A stretch of DNA of 64,000 bases. It comes from Arbacia lixula. Lineage: Eukaryota > Echinodermata > Echinoidea > Arbacioida > Arbaciidae. The position numbers and the translations under genes are program-made. Under the pieces are notes generated by a model. It saw only the letters and a list, made by a program, of their open reading frames with translations. It was not told the origin of the DNA and searched no databases. The stretch lies in contig OZ022579.1 in NCBI GenBank assembly GCA_963669155.1, positions 22,050,571 through 22,114,570 of the forward strand, in the 5' to 3' direction. Positions 1 through 11,517 of this stretch are shown in pieces (position 1 is the first letter of the stretch; each line of letters begins with the position of its first letter).

Positions 1-23
1 GTTGTTTGGAAGCCAGTCCTTGA

Positions 24-128
24 TCGTCGAAGATCAGCGCAGCTTGTCGACAAATTTTGGGAGAGGGAGTGGCTCCAACATTCCTGTTTGTGGAAGGACA
101 AGAAGTCTGTGACGAATTGAAGAAAGTA
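24..128 (+). other. Possible partial coding exon at window edge
   Basis: One frame is open across this stretch and reads ILGEGVAPTFLFVEGQ followed by EVCDELKKV, which looks protein-like. It runs straight into a good donor (GTAAGT at 129). No family was recognised and the upstream side is cut off by the window edge. A TGA lies in this frame at 21-23, so a real exon would need an acceptor just inside it. It could equally be untranslated sequence. Confidence 0.25.
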
Positions 129-1758
129 GTAAGTTGTCGATGTTCTTTTCTCAGTATATATTTACATAACAAATATATTCATAATGATCTATATCCATGT
201 TGCAGTGTAAACCGTAAAACTGGAAAAATGGGCTGGCAGCCAGTGGCAATCAGAACACTGAGCTGCAGCCGCGCCGTCCCCGCCCGGGCCCGGTCCTGGC
301 ATGCCACCGCTCCGATGGAGAGATTGGGGTTACTTTGCCTAACCCTTGGCCTTACCCACCCGCGCGCGACCGGATAAGAATAAGATGAACGGTCCACCGA
401 GGCCGACGTCCGAGTTTATCGCCCCTCACCCTGCTAACTGCTTGCCCTAATATGGGCTCTAAGTCGCAGTGTAAACTTGCCAATACATTTGGCACTGTCA
501 TTTGACATCAATATATTTATAAAAAGTGCACTTTTGCACAGTCACAGTCAATGACAGTTGTCAGTGGGCATGTGACGGGTGCGGGGCAATGCTGAAAACC
601 TGGCCAAAGTATATGATGTAACAGGTATGGCCAAAGGCAAAGCAGAAAATAGCCTGCACTGCAGGTAGACGGGAATAACCGTCTCATTTGGGGCATTCTT
701 TAATCGAAATGACATTTTTGGACATACCCCCCGAATAGAGACGGGGGGGGGGGGGGGGCACGAATTATATTTTGATGTAGGTGTGCCTCACGAAACCATG
801 AAATGGGGGTCTAAGGAACTGACTACAAGGGTAAAATCCGTGTAAAATATGGGGTCTTAGGAACTAAAAATATACCGGCATTGTGAAAAACAGGGTCTAC
901 AGAACTGCAAAACAAATCCTTTAGCCATATATCGAAATATCCTTGCTGCACATGCGATGCATTGTGTTTACGTCAGGGTTTTCTTGCAGCTCGCTCGGCC
1001 GGCGGGTCGGGCGGCCGGGTTGACGTTGAAGCGTAACAAACAAATTAGGCAGGCGCAAACCGCGGACATGGGGAACGGAGGGAGGGGTACAGCGGGGAGG
1101 CTAATGGGGCGGAACTTTCGCCATGCATAGGATATAGAGGATCTAAAGAACGGATATCGAGGTCTCAAAAAGGGGGTCTTCAAAGCGGCATGGGTGTAAT
1201 GTTAAGTCTCTAGATAGGGCGTTCAGAGGAGCCAGATGCAATCTCAGCGGATCCAATGTCCGACAGAGACTGATTTTTCGGTCTAGTGTTGGAGTCACGA
1301 GTGGAGTACAAAATTGATGCAAGTGGCCCAGAATCTTGATACACAACTTCTTTTTTTGTCGGTTGTTGCAGATTTGTCACAAATGGTCACAAATGGCCAT
1401 TCATGCTTTTGTACATCTACATGTACGTCTATGTCTGCAGCTTGTGTGCCAAGTGCCAACTTCTCCAATCCAGGACCTTTGAGCGCATCCTCCTGCATAC
1501 CTGAAAAAAACATTCACCTCCTTCCGTCTGAAGCAAGGATTATCTGCGAAACCCAACGCAGACCACACGCAGAGCTGGTCGTGACTGCGGCATTTTTAAT
1601 GAGCAAAACAGTACAAAATATACAAGAACTGTCCTCGCTTAACCGTGACAATGTATGTTATCACTCTCATTTCTCATTTCTCAATTCCATTTGCAGCATG
1701 CCCAAGCCTGATCACCATTGTTAATTCTGCATTGGTGAACTGATTCAGATTGCAAACA
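129..1758. other. Upstream region of CHMP6, no gene seen
   Basis: No convincing gene. About 235-440 is clearly GC- and CpG-richer than its surroundings (CCGCGCCGTCC, CCCGCCCGGG, CGCGCGCGACC) and could be a promoter or old repeat. At 800-1200 several degenerate lines resemble each other (GGGTCTAAGGAACT, GGGGTCTTAGGAACT, AGGATCTAAAGAAC), suggesting decayed repeat copies. The open frames here (57-377, 1314-1724) show no domain or codon signature. Confidence 0.4.
662..760 (-). repeat. Interspersed repeat with G-run end, copy 1
   Basis: Read on the minus strand this begins with a run of about 15 C/G, then GTATGTCC, a T-rich block, GATTAAAG, GCCCC and AATGAGACGG. The same order recurs on the + strand at about 60966-61035 (GGTATGTCCCCAAA, GATTAAAGTATATGCCCC, GAATGAGACGG). 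Two diverged copies 60 kb apart in opposite orientation indicate an interspersed element whose edge is a poly-G run. Confidence 0.5.
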
Positions 1759-4700
1759 ATGGGCAATCTGTTTGGAAGTACAAAGAAGTCCAGAGTAACA
1801 GAACAGGACAAGGCAATACTTGTAAGTTTTTGTGAGGTCATGTCTGAAATGAAAGTGAATCCGGATCAGGATTTTAATTCAATACCTGACAGACTTACCC
1901 TGAATGTTACTTTGCTATTTTCTCCCCCTTTTTGTGTCTGAATTAAATCAAACTTCATGAGTCAGCCTCGGCAATGCTCCTTTATAAACATCAACTTGTC
2001 AAGGTTTTTGCTACCAGCCGTAGCACAATATTATTGTGCTATTGCTGGTGAAATTGTCGTTATTTTTCAACTTCATACAGGTATTACATATTTTTGGTGG
2101 CTCATGATGAAGAGTTTAGAATAGAAGTTGTTTTTCCTTTTTAAATTTCTTTTTTACTTTCACCAGTCAGTCTTGCTCTCTTGCTCTTTCACTCTATTTC
2201 CCTTGCCTTTTGAATTACAAATCAACCTGTCAAAAAGGTTTTCTAAATATTGGAATATTGGTGGTGAATCCTCATCATCTTACAGCTCTTAGTATGCCAC
2301 ATGTTAATTGATTCATACACAAAATTCATATAGAGCTACATGCATATCATGTAAAGCGCTAAAAAGGTTAATCATGCATGTATGTGCTATAAATGTGTAT
2401 TTCAGCAACTGAAACAACAGCGAGATAAGCTGAAGCAGTACCAGAGGAAGGTTGAGGCATCTTTAGAGAAAGAGAGGCAGGTTGCCAAGCAACTTCTTAA
2501 GGATGGCAAAAAAGAGTGAGTGCTTTGTAATTTGTTATAAATTTAGTTTAAATAACATATTGATAGCTCCCGCAATTGATTAGTCGATTTACCATTACTT
2601 GTGATCTTACAATGATTGTGCATCAATGACAACAGATGAGATGGAGAGTTGTAGTACTTGAGTTTTTTTATTGTTTACTTTATTGGATTCATATGAACAT
2701 TATTTTGTATGTAGAAAAAGAAGAAGAAAAGATTCAAACAGCTCAGTGATATTGAAGAAGTGTTTCCAGGCGTCTGTTAGTTTTAAAGGTCATTCATCAA
2801 GCAAATAAAAAATATCCCTTCAACTTCTTCTAAAAATTATTTTTTTCAACATCATGCATCAAACAAATGAAATGTGCCTCCGTCTTTGATAAGGAATCTA
2901 ATATGGAACCCTATTGCCCAAGATTCTTTCCTTGCCCACCCTCCTTTCCAGGAGAGCCAAGACGTTGCTGAAGAAGAAGCGTTACCAGGAGTCTCTGCTG
3001 GCCAAGACAGACAACCAGCTGGACAACCTGGATAGGATGACCTCGGAGCTGGAGTTTGCCCAGGTTGAGCAGAAGGTCATTGATGGCCTCAAAGTGGGCA
3101 ACGACTGCCTCAAGAAGATGCATCAGGTCCGTTGGCTGTTTACCAGTTGTTCTGCCTTTTTTTTTTTTTTGTCAAGATTGACCACACTATATTGTGCCAT
3201 TGGTCTTGAGTCGCTACTTGTTCTTGTTTTTTTTTTACAAGTCACTTTGTTTTACTTCATTTATACTAGGTGTTAAAAACATGGACAGTTTTGAAAAATA
3301 ATCAAAAAATAAGTTATAACTCTGAATCAAGCTAAAATTGACACATCATAAAGGCAAAGGATGTCATTTTTTTTATAAGTAGGTTTTGTGACATTTTATT
3401 GGTAACCTTTTTTTTTGTAATAAGCCTGTGGATATTTAGTGAGATTTTCACTGTTAGACACATTTGAATCTAAAAATGTGTGTGTATCAGCTTATTAATT
3501 CAAAACACAGCAATGGCCATTGTGCATCACACATGTCAACCCACAACTTCTTTTTTGCCAGAAGGATCATGCATTATTAATAACACTATGATGAAAGTTG
3601 GATTGACAGGTGTGACACCCAATGGCCATTGTTGTGTTCTGAATTCTCGCTACCCCAAATAGCGATTCTGCCAAGATCCGGGGAAATCTAGAGAACGTGC
3701 ATTGCATTATGGGATACCTTTTCGGTATTACAGCTTCCTGTGCAGGCCCGTGCAATATTTCAAACTCAAAATGCCATCGCCAGACAACGTCTAATATGTC
3801 GTCTGCTCGATCTTATTTCATTTTCACAAATATTTCTACCTTTATTTGTACACTTCATTTGTTGTTTTTTGCGTCTTTTGACATCAGTGATGATGGTTTT
3901 CTTTTGTGAGGCTGCACAGTGCTGGGCTCATGATTCTAAGTGTAAGAACCCTGAAAAATAGGGGTGGATGGAGGCCGTGACTTAGGTGAAATTTCCCACC
4001 GAAGCTGAAACATGAGCAATCACAAACCCTCTCTTTCACAGTAGAGTTTAACGGACTTTTGTGCTAATGTCACTAATTCTGCCTGACGCTTTCCATTGCA
4101 TGGTATTCCTCTGTCAGTTAAGATTTTTTTTTAGTTCCGAAGCTTTTTTTAATCCATTTTGTGGTCGACGAGAAATGCATGAATTGAGTGTTATCTACAC
4201 TGTACTACTGAAGTGTCTGATTGTGATTGTGAGGCTGGCCGCTACATGCACAATTTTAAGACAATCTTTTTTTTTTTACTTTCAGATTAACAGAAAGAAA
4301 ACAAATAAAAATAACATCTTTCCTGTAACCTATTTTCTGCTTTTTATTCAACACACTAAATTTAATGCATATATTATAATTTGTACAAATGACACTGTTT
4401 GGCATCAATTTTAGCGTGTATGAAAACTCTGCACAACAAACACAGGGTCAGCGTGACTCTATATCAGAACTGGTAGTGACCATCCGACAGAGTGAAAATT
4501 ATCTCGTCTTGTGAATTCCAAGATTTTCGTACCTTCTAAGGGTAGCGAGAATTAATTATCAAAAGTGTCAAAAAAGTTTTTTCAACACCTAGTATAAACT
4601 TCTTGTACATCTCCACTCTCTATCTCCAATTTTCACTTTCTCTTCCCTTCATCTCTCTCTTGTATCCCTTTTTTCTTACCCTCTCCCTCTTCCCCTCTCC

Positions 4701-5947
4701 ATTTCTCCTATTTGATATTGTTCTCTCTTGTTCCACTCTCTCTGACTTTCAGTCATTTCTATACAGGTACTTAAAAGTGATTTCAAAAGATAATATATTC
4801 TGTTCTGATCCATGGTAATCAAAATACAATGAATACCAGAATTTACAATATTCTTCACAATATTGTACATTATGATGTCATGTTTTTTTTTGTCCCCCTG
4901 CAGAATGATATAACATTTGAGTTAATTTAACATTGTGCACACTGTCACATATTTTTGCACAGTCAGTCAATCAATGTTTTGCTTCAATTCACGTCCTATA
5001 GCTGCTGTCTTTGGAGGATGTAGAGAAAATCATGGACGAAACGAGAGACGGGATTGAATACCAAAACGTGAGTATGCTGTTTCACATCTTGGCTGACTTT
5101 ATATTTGCATTTCATATTTTTGTCATCAATGAGGATGAATATGGAAAATAAAATGGGCTTTTATAAGACACGGATCTGGATTTAGAAATGGAGGGGCACA
5201 GACTAACATTTTCTTGGATATTATATTAAGATGTATGTTTAGCGTCTCATTTAAAAAAAAAAGGGGGGGGGGCATCTCCAGCACCTCCGACTGGATCTGA
5301 TACTGCCTTACTGGTAATTAAAGCCTCTGTTACAGTATTTATACATATATTGTATGCCATGAAAGGATCAATCACAGTTAATTCTGGTAACATGACAGTT
5401 GAAAGTGTTCTTGTTTATGATTTGATAATGATAGGAGTATTAAGTAGTTCCTAAAGACATTGTATAATAATTCTCAGGCTTCTATACTTTATACCACATG
5501 ATAGTTCAAGAAAATCAAACAGTTTGGGCACCTGTAATGTAGTGGAAATGGTATGTAAAATATCATACTCTGATGGCATATTTTAGATTGGTTTGTATGT
5601 ACTGAATAAGTGTTGACAGGCACTGGTTTTGTGGAAATGGTATGGAAATTTGAGAAAGAAAACCAATGTACGGGACATAGTACAGGAAAGTAAATCAAAG
5701 AAATGGAGGTGAGCTGGTCATCTGGCCAGGAGGAAAGATGATAGATGGACATATAAATTAACCATCTGGACCCCCAGCGCCAACACCAGAAGAAGAGGCA
5801 GGCAAAGTAGGAGGTGGATTGACAATATTAGAGAATATGGTAGTATGACATGGAAATGAACAGCACAAGATAGATCAAAATGGAAAAATGATGAGGAGGC
5901 CTTCCTTCAGCAGTGGAGAGAAATAGGCTAGGTAGGTAGATAGATAT

Positions 5948-6008
<61 letters not shown>

Positions 6009-6821
6009 CAGCATAATTCTGGATGTCACTTAGCATTGCATTATGGGACCACTTCACCCTTTATTCAGTATGGAGTATTTTCAAATGGGAAATGTTTTGT
6101 TCTGTGCACGTCCTGCTTTCACGCAACCTTTCTCATCTGGAACATTCCCTCTGTCTGCTGCCCTCACAGGAGATAGATGAGCTGCTCTCAGGTGGTCTGA
6201 CGGAGGAAGATGAGGAGGCTGTTCTGGCTGAGCTGTCTCAGATCACTGGAGAAGACCAGATCAATCTGCCTGATGTACCACAGGAGGAGCTTCCACAAGT
6301 CGGTAAGGAAATCACCCAGAATGCTCTGTACAGTGTCCATGTGTAGTATTTTGGAAGAAACTAGAAGTCCAAAACTGTGTTTACGAAGTCAGTCGGTATT
6401 CTGAAAACGGACTTTTGTTTGAAATGCAATAGGCCAATTACAGTCAGGGATTGTAGGGGACTCGTATTACATTCGTTTTTGGAATACCACCCCAGTTCAC
6501 AAGTTTCAAGTCTGAGACAGCATTAAAACAACTCCTCGCTGCTTCTTGCCAAACTTGCTTTTCTCAGCATATATTTTCCCTTGTTTTTCAACTGTTGTGA
6601 CAAGCATTTACACCCTCTCTTGCTCTTTGATGAACAAGTTAAAATATGCCGTTCATTATTGAACCGGATATTTTGTCATAATGTCAGTAGATATATTTCA
6701 AATGTGTACAAGTAATGACGTTTTCCTATTTTCGCTCATATTTTGTACAGATGAGAGTGAAAAGAAGAGGGACAGAGAGAGGAGACAACAGCAGAAAGAG
6801 CCAGAGCTTGTCCCAGCTTGA
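1759..6821 (+). CDS. CHMP6: CHMP6 / VPS20, ESCRT-III subunit, six exons
   Basis: Charged multivesicular body protein 6, the ESCRT-III subunit that takes the signal from ESCRT-II and starts CHMP4 polymerisation on endosomal membranes. Coding exons: 1759-1821, 2406-2515, 2952-3126, 5002-5067, 6170-6302, 6751-6821, all GT-AG. Phases match, giving 618 nt or 205 residues plus stop; the human protein has 201. The N-terminus MGNLFGSTKKSRVTEQDKAI keeps the Gly-2 myristoylation site and basic patch. Exons 2-3 encode the long charged helices (QLKQQRDKLKQYQRK, LLKKKRYQESLLAK). Exon 4 (SLEDVEKIMDETR) and exon 5 (EIDELLSGGLTEEDEEAVLA) match the regulatory helices, and the tail is short, charged and ends LVPA. 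The start is fixed by MGNLFG; a TTG three codons upstream is not used. Introns carry a MITE-like element, a LINE fragment and a GATA array. Identification is firm; exon edges come from consensus and frame. Confidence 0.93.
3264..4595. mobile_element. Foldback element, TACTAGGTGTTAAAAAC ends, copy 1
   Basis: It lies in the third CHMP6 intron. The left end reads TACTAGGTGTTAAAAAC and the right end TTTTTTCAACACCTAGTA, its inverted complement. Subterminal blocks (CACAGCAATGGCCATTGTGC, GCATCACACATGTCA) recur in copies at 38932-39245 and about 58170-58624. This copy is longer (about 1.33 kb) and holds an inner inverted pair (GAATTCTCGCTACCCC at 3640 region, GGGTAGCGAGAATTA at 4540 region), so another element probably inserted in it. 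No transposase frame is visible. Confidence 0.7.
4600..4750. repeat. CT-rich low-complexity tract
   Basis: Pyrimidine-rich run of TCTC, CCCT and TTTC words in the third CHMP6 intron, directly after the foldback element. Simple sequence with no further content seen. Confidence 0.75.
5650..5931 (+). mobile_element. LINE ORF2 C-terminal fragment (decayed)
   Basis: One frame reads VRDIVQESKSKKWR, AGHLARRKDDRWT, then RRRGRQSRRWIDNI and AQDRSKWKNDEEAFLQQW before a TAG at 5929. This is the conserved C-terminal tail seen in many endonuclease/reverse-transcriptase LINE proteins (KWRWAGHxARRxDxRW ... RGRPxxRWxDDI). Two former Trp codons are now TGA, so it is dead. It lies in the fourth CHMP6 intron and runs directly into a GATA microsatellite, probably its old 3' tail. 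Confidence 0.75.
5932..6009. repeat. (GATA)n microsatellite
   Basis: About 17 near-perfect GATA units with variants at the left end (GGTAGGTAGATAGATATATA). Adjacent to the LINE 3' end, which suggests it expanded from the element's tail. Confidence 0.97.
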
Positions 6822-6945
6822 TTGCCATGGTGATTGCGGACTTGTGACAGTGCCAAGAACTTGTCTTTACCAAATGGACAGAATGATGCTTGTACTTCCA
6901 AGAAATGCGGCCTTGGAGTAGCATTTAAGTGAATGAAGTTAAATA

Positions 6946-7738
6946 CAGGCAAACCCTGTTATAATGAGCATGGGTATAGTGAGAACCCGCTTATTATGAG
7001 GACATTTCTTGGGTCCCAATTTTTTTTCCATTGACCTCCGTGTATTCTGGTTTCAAGATCGGCTATGGCGAGGCAGATTATCAGGCCAAGAATAAAGAAA
7101 AACAAAGGCAATTCACGCCATTATTAAGAGCACTTCCTTCAGCCACACCACCCAGCGAGGGAAATGCAACAACAACCCAACAATTTTTTCTCGCTGTCAA
7201 ACACTGATCGTACACACCGTGCAAGAATCCACACACACACAACCATACATGCAAAAGTCCACATTACGTGCATGCGGTACTGCACGCCCTGTGCCCAACC
7301 AACAACACAGTCATGCACGCACATGGCAAACAAGAGCCTATACACCCATGTGACACCGTGTAGCGACCGGCCGTGCATGCGTGAAGATTGCGTTCAATGA
7401 TCACTCATTGTTTACATGCGGTCATGCCAGCACATGCGGCCGGGTAACTGAGCCTCCCCGCTGCTTCATTTGTCGGTAAACGGAGACGTTGGAAGTGTCA
7501 TTTATTTAGATTTTAAACTCTGCTGTCACATGTAGATATCTTAGCTAGTCAATCTAGTTTAGAATGCTTGCAAAACCATTAAATGATTACAATACTAGCG
7601 GTACATATGTTATTGTATGTGTAGTCCTATATGCATTTATTTCTGTATGTATTGATCATGTACTGGTAAAGCGAGCAATCGGCTATAGCGAGGAAAAAGT
7701 GTGGGTCCGGACCCCCTCGTTATAACGGGGTTTGCCTG
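6946..7738. mobile_element. Non-autonomous DNA transposon, pogo/Tigger-like ends
   Basis: About 793 bp. The left end is CAGGCAAACCCTGTTATAAT and the right end ATAACGGGGTTTGCCTG, inverted and imperfect. Subterminal GGCTATGGCGAGG near the left and GGCTATAGCGAGG near the right repeat in the same region. The CAGGCAAACCC / GTTATAAC style resembles pogo/Tigger family termini; that assignment is inference. The inside is CpG-richer (7340-7480) and has no transposase frame. It begins 125 bp after the CHMP6 stop, so it may lie in the 3' UTR or just beyond. Confidence 0.7.
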
Positions 7739-7939
7739 GATCACCTCCACATAGTGTGCTTTATTCTGTACCATTGCTTCTTGTCACGTTGTATTTCATT
7801 TCATAATGAATGGTGCACGTTTGACCTTATGTGAGATTTTTAAACAAACTGTGGCATGAGAAACAACTCTCCCATGATGCACAGGCAGGATGAAATCAAT
7901 TAGAAATGTAACAACTTCACTGTCTCATTGTAGCCATTT

Positions 7940-8210
7940 TACAAAAAATCATGAAACCTTTCATCGATCAGCAGTATGCCCTGATGATTAAATGTATGAA
8001 ATCTCACAGTCATAGCATTACAAACCCTTTCAGGAGAAGTGGAAAACTGTCTTTATTTACGTTTAAAATACACTGTTTCGTAGCGGACATAGTCTGCATT
8101 CCTATACCACATTGTGCTGGTCAATGGGCGAGTCAGCAAGGCTCTACCTGGCAGTGCGTTACTGTAAGGCGGAGAGCTGTGATGCGCGCTACTGTGGTCT
8201 CAGGCTCCAG
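7940..8210. repeat. Diverged interspersed repeat, paired with 47875-48120
   Basis: Shared words in the same order at both places: CAGCAGTATG, ATGTATGAAATCTCACAGTC, CACAAAC/TACAAACC, CATAGTC. The two copies are diverged. No terminal repeats or reading frame were recognised, so its class is unknown. Confidence 0.45.
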
Positions 8211-8360
8211 GAATTGCTGAGATTTGGATGATCTGTCCAAAACTTTACTGGAAATGTAATTACAACATAGTGTCAGTGTTCAGTTCTGCTATTATTTGGG
8301 ATTTTCTTTGAATATATGTTCTTCCAATTTCTCTTGTATTTCCACAATTTTGCTTTATAT

Positions 8361-9010
8361 GCCTCCACCACGAAGTGGCCAGAGGCATTATGTCTCGGCT
8401 TGTCCGTCCGTCTGTCCATCCCAAATCCATTTATGCAATATCTTGAGAACTCTTTGAGCAGATTTGCTTCAAAGTTGGAAAATGTGTGTTTTTCATCAAA
8501 CCAATGAATCATGTAAAATTGGGGTCAATTTTGATGGAAGTCAAGACCAAAAGAATTACCCCTACATCTAATTTTTCATGATAAATATCAAACCAATAAT
8601 GCCATTCCAACCAAACATACATGTAGTACGAAGATTGATGATTTCATGGAGGTAGACATTTTGGGTAAAATACCTGAAAGGTCAAACGACAATGAACTAT
8701 GCCAAAATTGGCAAAAAATTGCCTAAATCCTTTTTTCCCCACATACATGTATCTAAATTCAATAATCCAATTTTAACCAAACTTGATACAGGGATAGATA
8801 ACTGCATTTAGATAGACTGGTTAGATTGGAAGTCAAAGTAGGAAGAGGTCAAAGGTCAATGAACTTTGCCAAACTTGGCTGAAAAAGGCAAAACAACTAT
8901 ATTTTTTAACAATTACTAGAAACTCAATGGTTTGATTCCAACGATGAATTCAATGGTACAAACCTACAAGTTTTCTGAGTATAGAAGATTATCAATTTCA
9001 ATTAAATTTA
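8361..9010 (+). repeat. Interspersed repeat starting with CCACCACGAAGTGG palindrome
   Basis: Begins GCCTCCACCACGAAGTGGCC, AGAGGCATTATGTCTCGGCT and TGTCCGTCCGTCTGTCC, then ATCTTGAGAACTC and repeated phrases such as GTCAAAGGTCAATGAACT and CCAAACTTGATACAGGGATAG. This layout is familiar from interspersed repeats of marine invertebrate genomes; family name not known to me. Non-coding in all frames. The rest of 7739-9837 shows no gene. Confidence 0.6.
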
Positions 9011-9837
9011 GATGAAGCAATCAAAGAAGCAAAGGCTAATTTAGCATCTGTGTTGCAGTCAAATTGTTTCATTGTTTGTCAGGTCTTTTCCATTTATTCC
9101 CATTCTTTGTATTTTGTTTGTTTATTTATTAGAAGTGGGAGAGCAGCGTTATCAATTCCATACATCTCTACACTCTACACATGTATATACAAGATGATTT
9201 ATGTAAGGGACAAACAATGTAAATATCTTAAGTTTGTAGGTGCAATTATGTGAAGTACTTAGAAGAAAACACAATCTTTAAAAATAATAAAATGTAAATA
9301 ATACTAATGTGAAAATAAGGAAATCCGAAATGGTAAGTGGTACAGGGTGTATCCCCAAATAAAACACTAGTCCTCTGAAGAGTGGAGTAATACATATTTA
9401 TTGAATTTGAACTTCTTTTAATCTTGTGCCTTAATTACTTCTACCAGCATTTTTCATCATGGCAAATAAAAAGATGGTAAAATATTGCATTCATGTACAT
9501 CCTTCTTAAATTGTTGTAGCAACAAGGAATTATAGATCACTTCACAAGAAGAGGTTATTGGAAATAAAGGCCTAGTCCACTTATTTCACGCACACTGGAG
9601 TCTCCACATTATTAAATCGATAACAAAACCATTCTTTATGACTTAAGGATATATCAGTGACATGAAAGATGTTATTTTTTTTAACCTTCATATCAAATTA
9701 ATAAATTGTGATTATCCCAAAATGTGGCTCTAGCTCAGTTTAAGAGAAGTGTAAAACCCACAAACCTCCATGTAGGTCAAATACATGTAGTAATTTATGA
9801 TTGGCATGTGTGTGAGGGCACGTGTGCGTGTGTACTA
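9011..9837. other. No feature seen
   Basis: AT-rich sequence without coding potential that I can support. A phrase ACAGGGTGTATCCCCAAATA at about 9344 resembles the GGTGTCCCAAAATA ends of some DNA transposons, but no partner end was found. Confidence 0.4.
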
Positions 9838-10480
9838 TCAGGACCACTTTCATTATCATCATCACTACTATTACTCTCAGGCCCACTTTCATTATCATCA
9901 TCACTACCATTACTACCAGGTCCACTTTCATTATCATCATCACTACCAGTAGTATCAGGTCCACTGTCATCATCACTACCTTTTGTATGAGGTCCACTTT
10001 CATTATCACTACCATTACTATTGAGGCCCACATCACTACCATTACTATCAGGTCCACTTTCATTATCATCATCACTACCAGTAGTATCAGGTCCACTGTC
10101 ATCATCACTACCTTTTGTATGAGGTCCACTTTCATTATCACTACCATTACTATTGAGGCCCACATTACTACCATTACTATCAGGTCCACTTTCATTATCA
10201 TCATCACTACCAGTAGTATCAGGTCCACTGTCATCATCACTACCTTTTGTATGAGGTCCACTTTCATTATCACTACCATTACTATTGAGGCCCACATCAC
10301 TACCATTACTATCAGGTCCACTTTCATTATCATCATCACTACCAGTAGTATCAGGTCCACTGTCATCATCACTACCTTTTGTATGAGGTCCACTTTCATT
10401 ATCACTACCATTACTATTGAGGCCCACATCACTACCATTACTATCAGGTCCACTTTCATTATCATCATCACTACCATTGC
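9838..10480. repeat. 132-bp higher-order minisatellite
   Basis: The phrase GGTCCACTTTCATTATCATC recurs at 9919, 10051, 10183, 10315 and 10447, an exact 132-bp period. Each unit is made of sub-units of about 39, 33, 33 and 27 bp that begin GGTCCACT or GGCCCACAT. Flanks at 9838-9918 hold shorter degenerate sub-units. Because 132 is divisible by three, long frames stay open on both strands. The minus frame 10427-9795 gives a Ser/Asp/Gly-rich 44-residue repeat (SGPDTTGSDDDNE, SGPHTKGSDDD). Nothing else supports a gene, so I call it a satellite. Confidence 0.95.
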
Positions 10481-11517
10481 TGTAAAAGAGTTTGAGTGGC
10501 GAAAGTTAGCCTCAGATTATCTCCCTAAATGCTGTAAAAGAGTTTAGCACTGTGCTAAATATGTTTTTATGATGAAGAGTTAATTTTCATGGGAAATGTT
10601 TGAAAAGTATATCTAAAGAGATGCAAAGAAAGAGTCAAAGTCGGTTGATAATGTTATCAAGTGAATGACAGCTGGGATCGTACCAACAATGTATGCTCTT
10701 CAAGTGTTTTAGAAATGTTTACTAAAATGCAATAGGGTGCGCATTTCACAAACAAACAAGAGATGTGACAGAATTCAACTTTCATCAGCAAGTTATACAG
10801 TGATGAACCACGCGTAGAGTCTAAGGAAGACATGTATAAGATTATAACCATGATAAGATTATAATTATGAAAGTACTACATGCATGTATTTCTTAAACCC
10901 GATTAAGGAAGTCCATGATGTTCCCACTCGAAATTGTTAGCCCTGGACTTTCTCGACAGCTTATGAATATTTGAGTGTACATCTTGCACATGTGCTCTTA
11001 CCACTCAGCATCAAGGTCACTAGCCCGTCAGGCATCATCTGATTGGTCATGGCATCTCGGCCTTGCGACCTGAGCACCGCATATTCCTTAGCCCCGTACT
11101 ATTTTTTCGTTTCTGTTTACACTGTTTATTGACACTGTTGCATAATGTGTTTGATTGCTATCTTTATAGCCATTATCTAAATGCTTGGTTTTGTGAGATA
11201 AAAAATCATGTTTGATCTTCTCTTCTACACAATAGGCTATGTTGTACGTCAACCCAACCGACATAATATATCACCCATGACCCTATACACATTCGACTAG
11301 GAATGTCTCTCTTAATCAACATTCTTATAAGATCCATGAAGCCTCACCACCTAGTAGGCGTATTATATTTGACTTTTAGTTCAAAGTGTGGATACAGTCA
11401 ACAATATAGAATTGACTGTTAATTCGCTTCAAATGAGATCCCTGCCTTCAAACACAGTATAGAGTTACCAGTGTAAGTTCATTCTCATACAAAGTGTATC
11501 CGCCGCATCAGAACACC
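10481..11517. other. No gene seen; upstream of sulfotransferase-like gene
   Basis: AT-rich sequence with no ORF of substance. The stretch just before 11518 presumably holds the promoter and 5' UTR of the next gene, but I see no clear core element. Confidence 0.4.

Noticed and set aside
57..377. 106-codon ORF at the left edge
   Set aside because: It reads through a good donor (GTAAGT at 129) into GC-rich DNA. Only the part up to 128 looks protein-like.
9740..10547. Four long ORFs (210-245 codons) on both strands
   Set aside because: All lie in the 132-bp minisatellite, whose period is a multiple of three. Open frames on both strands at once point to repeat structure, not genes.
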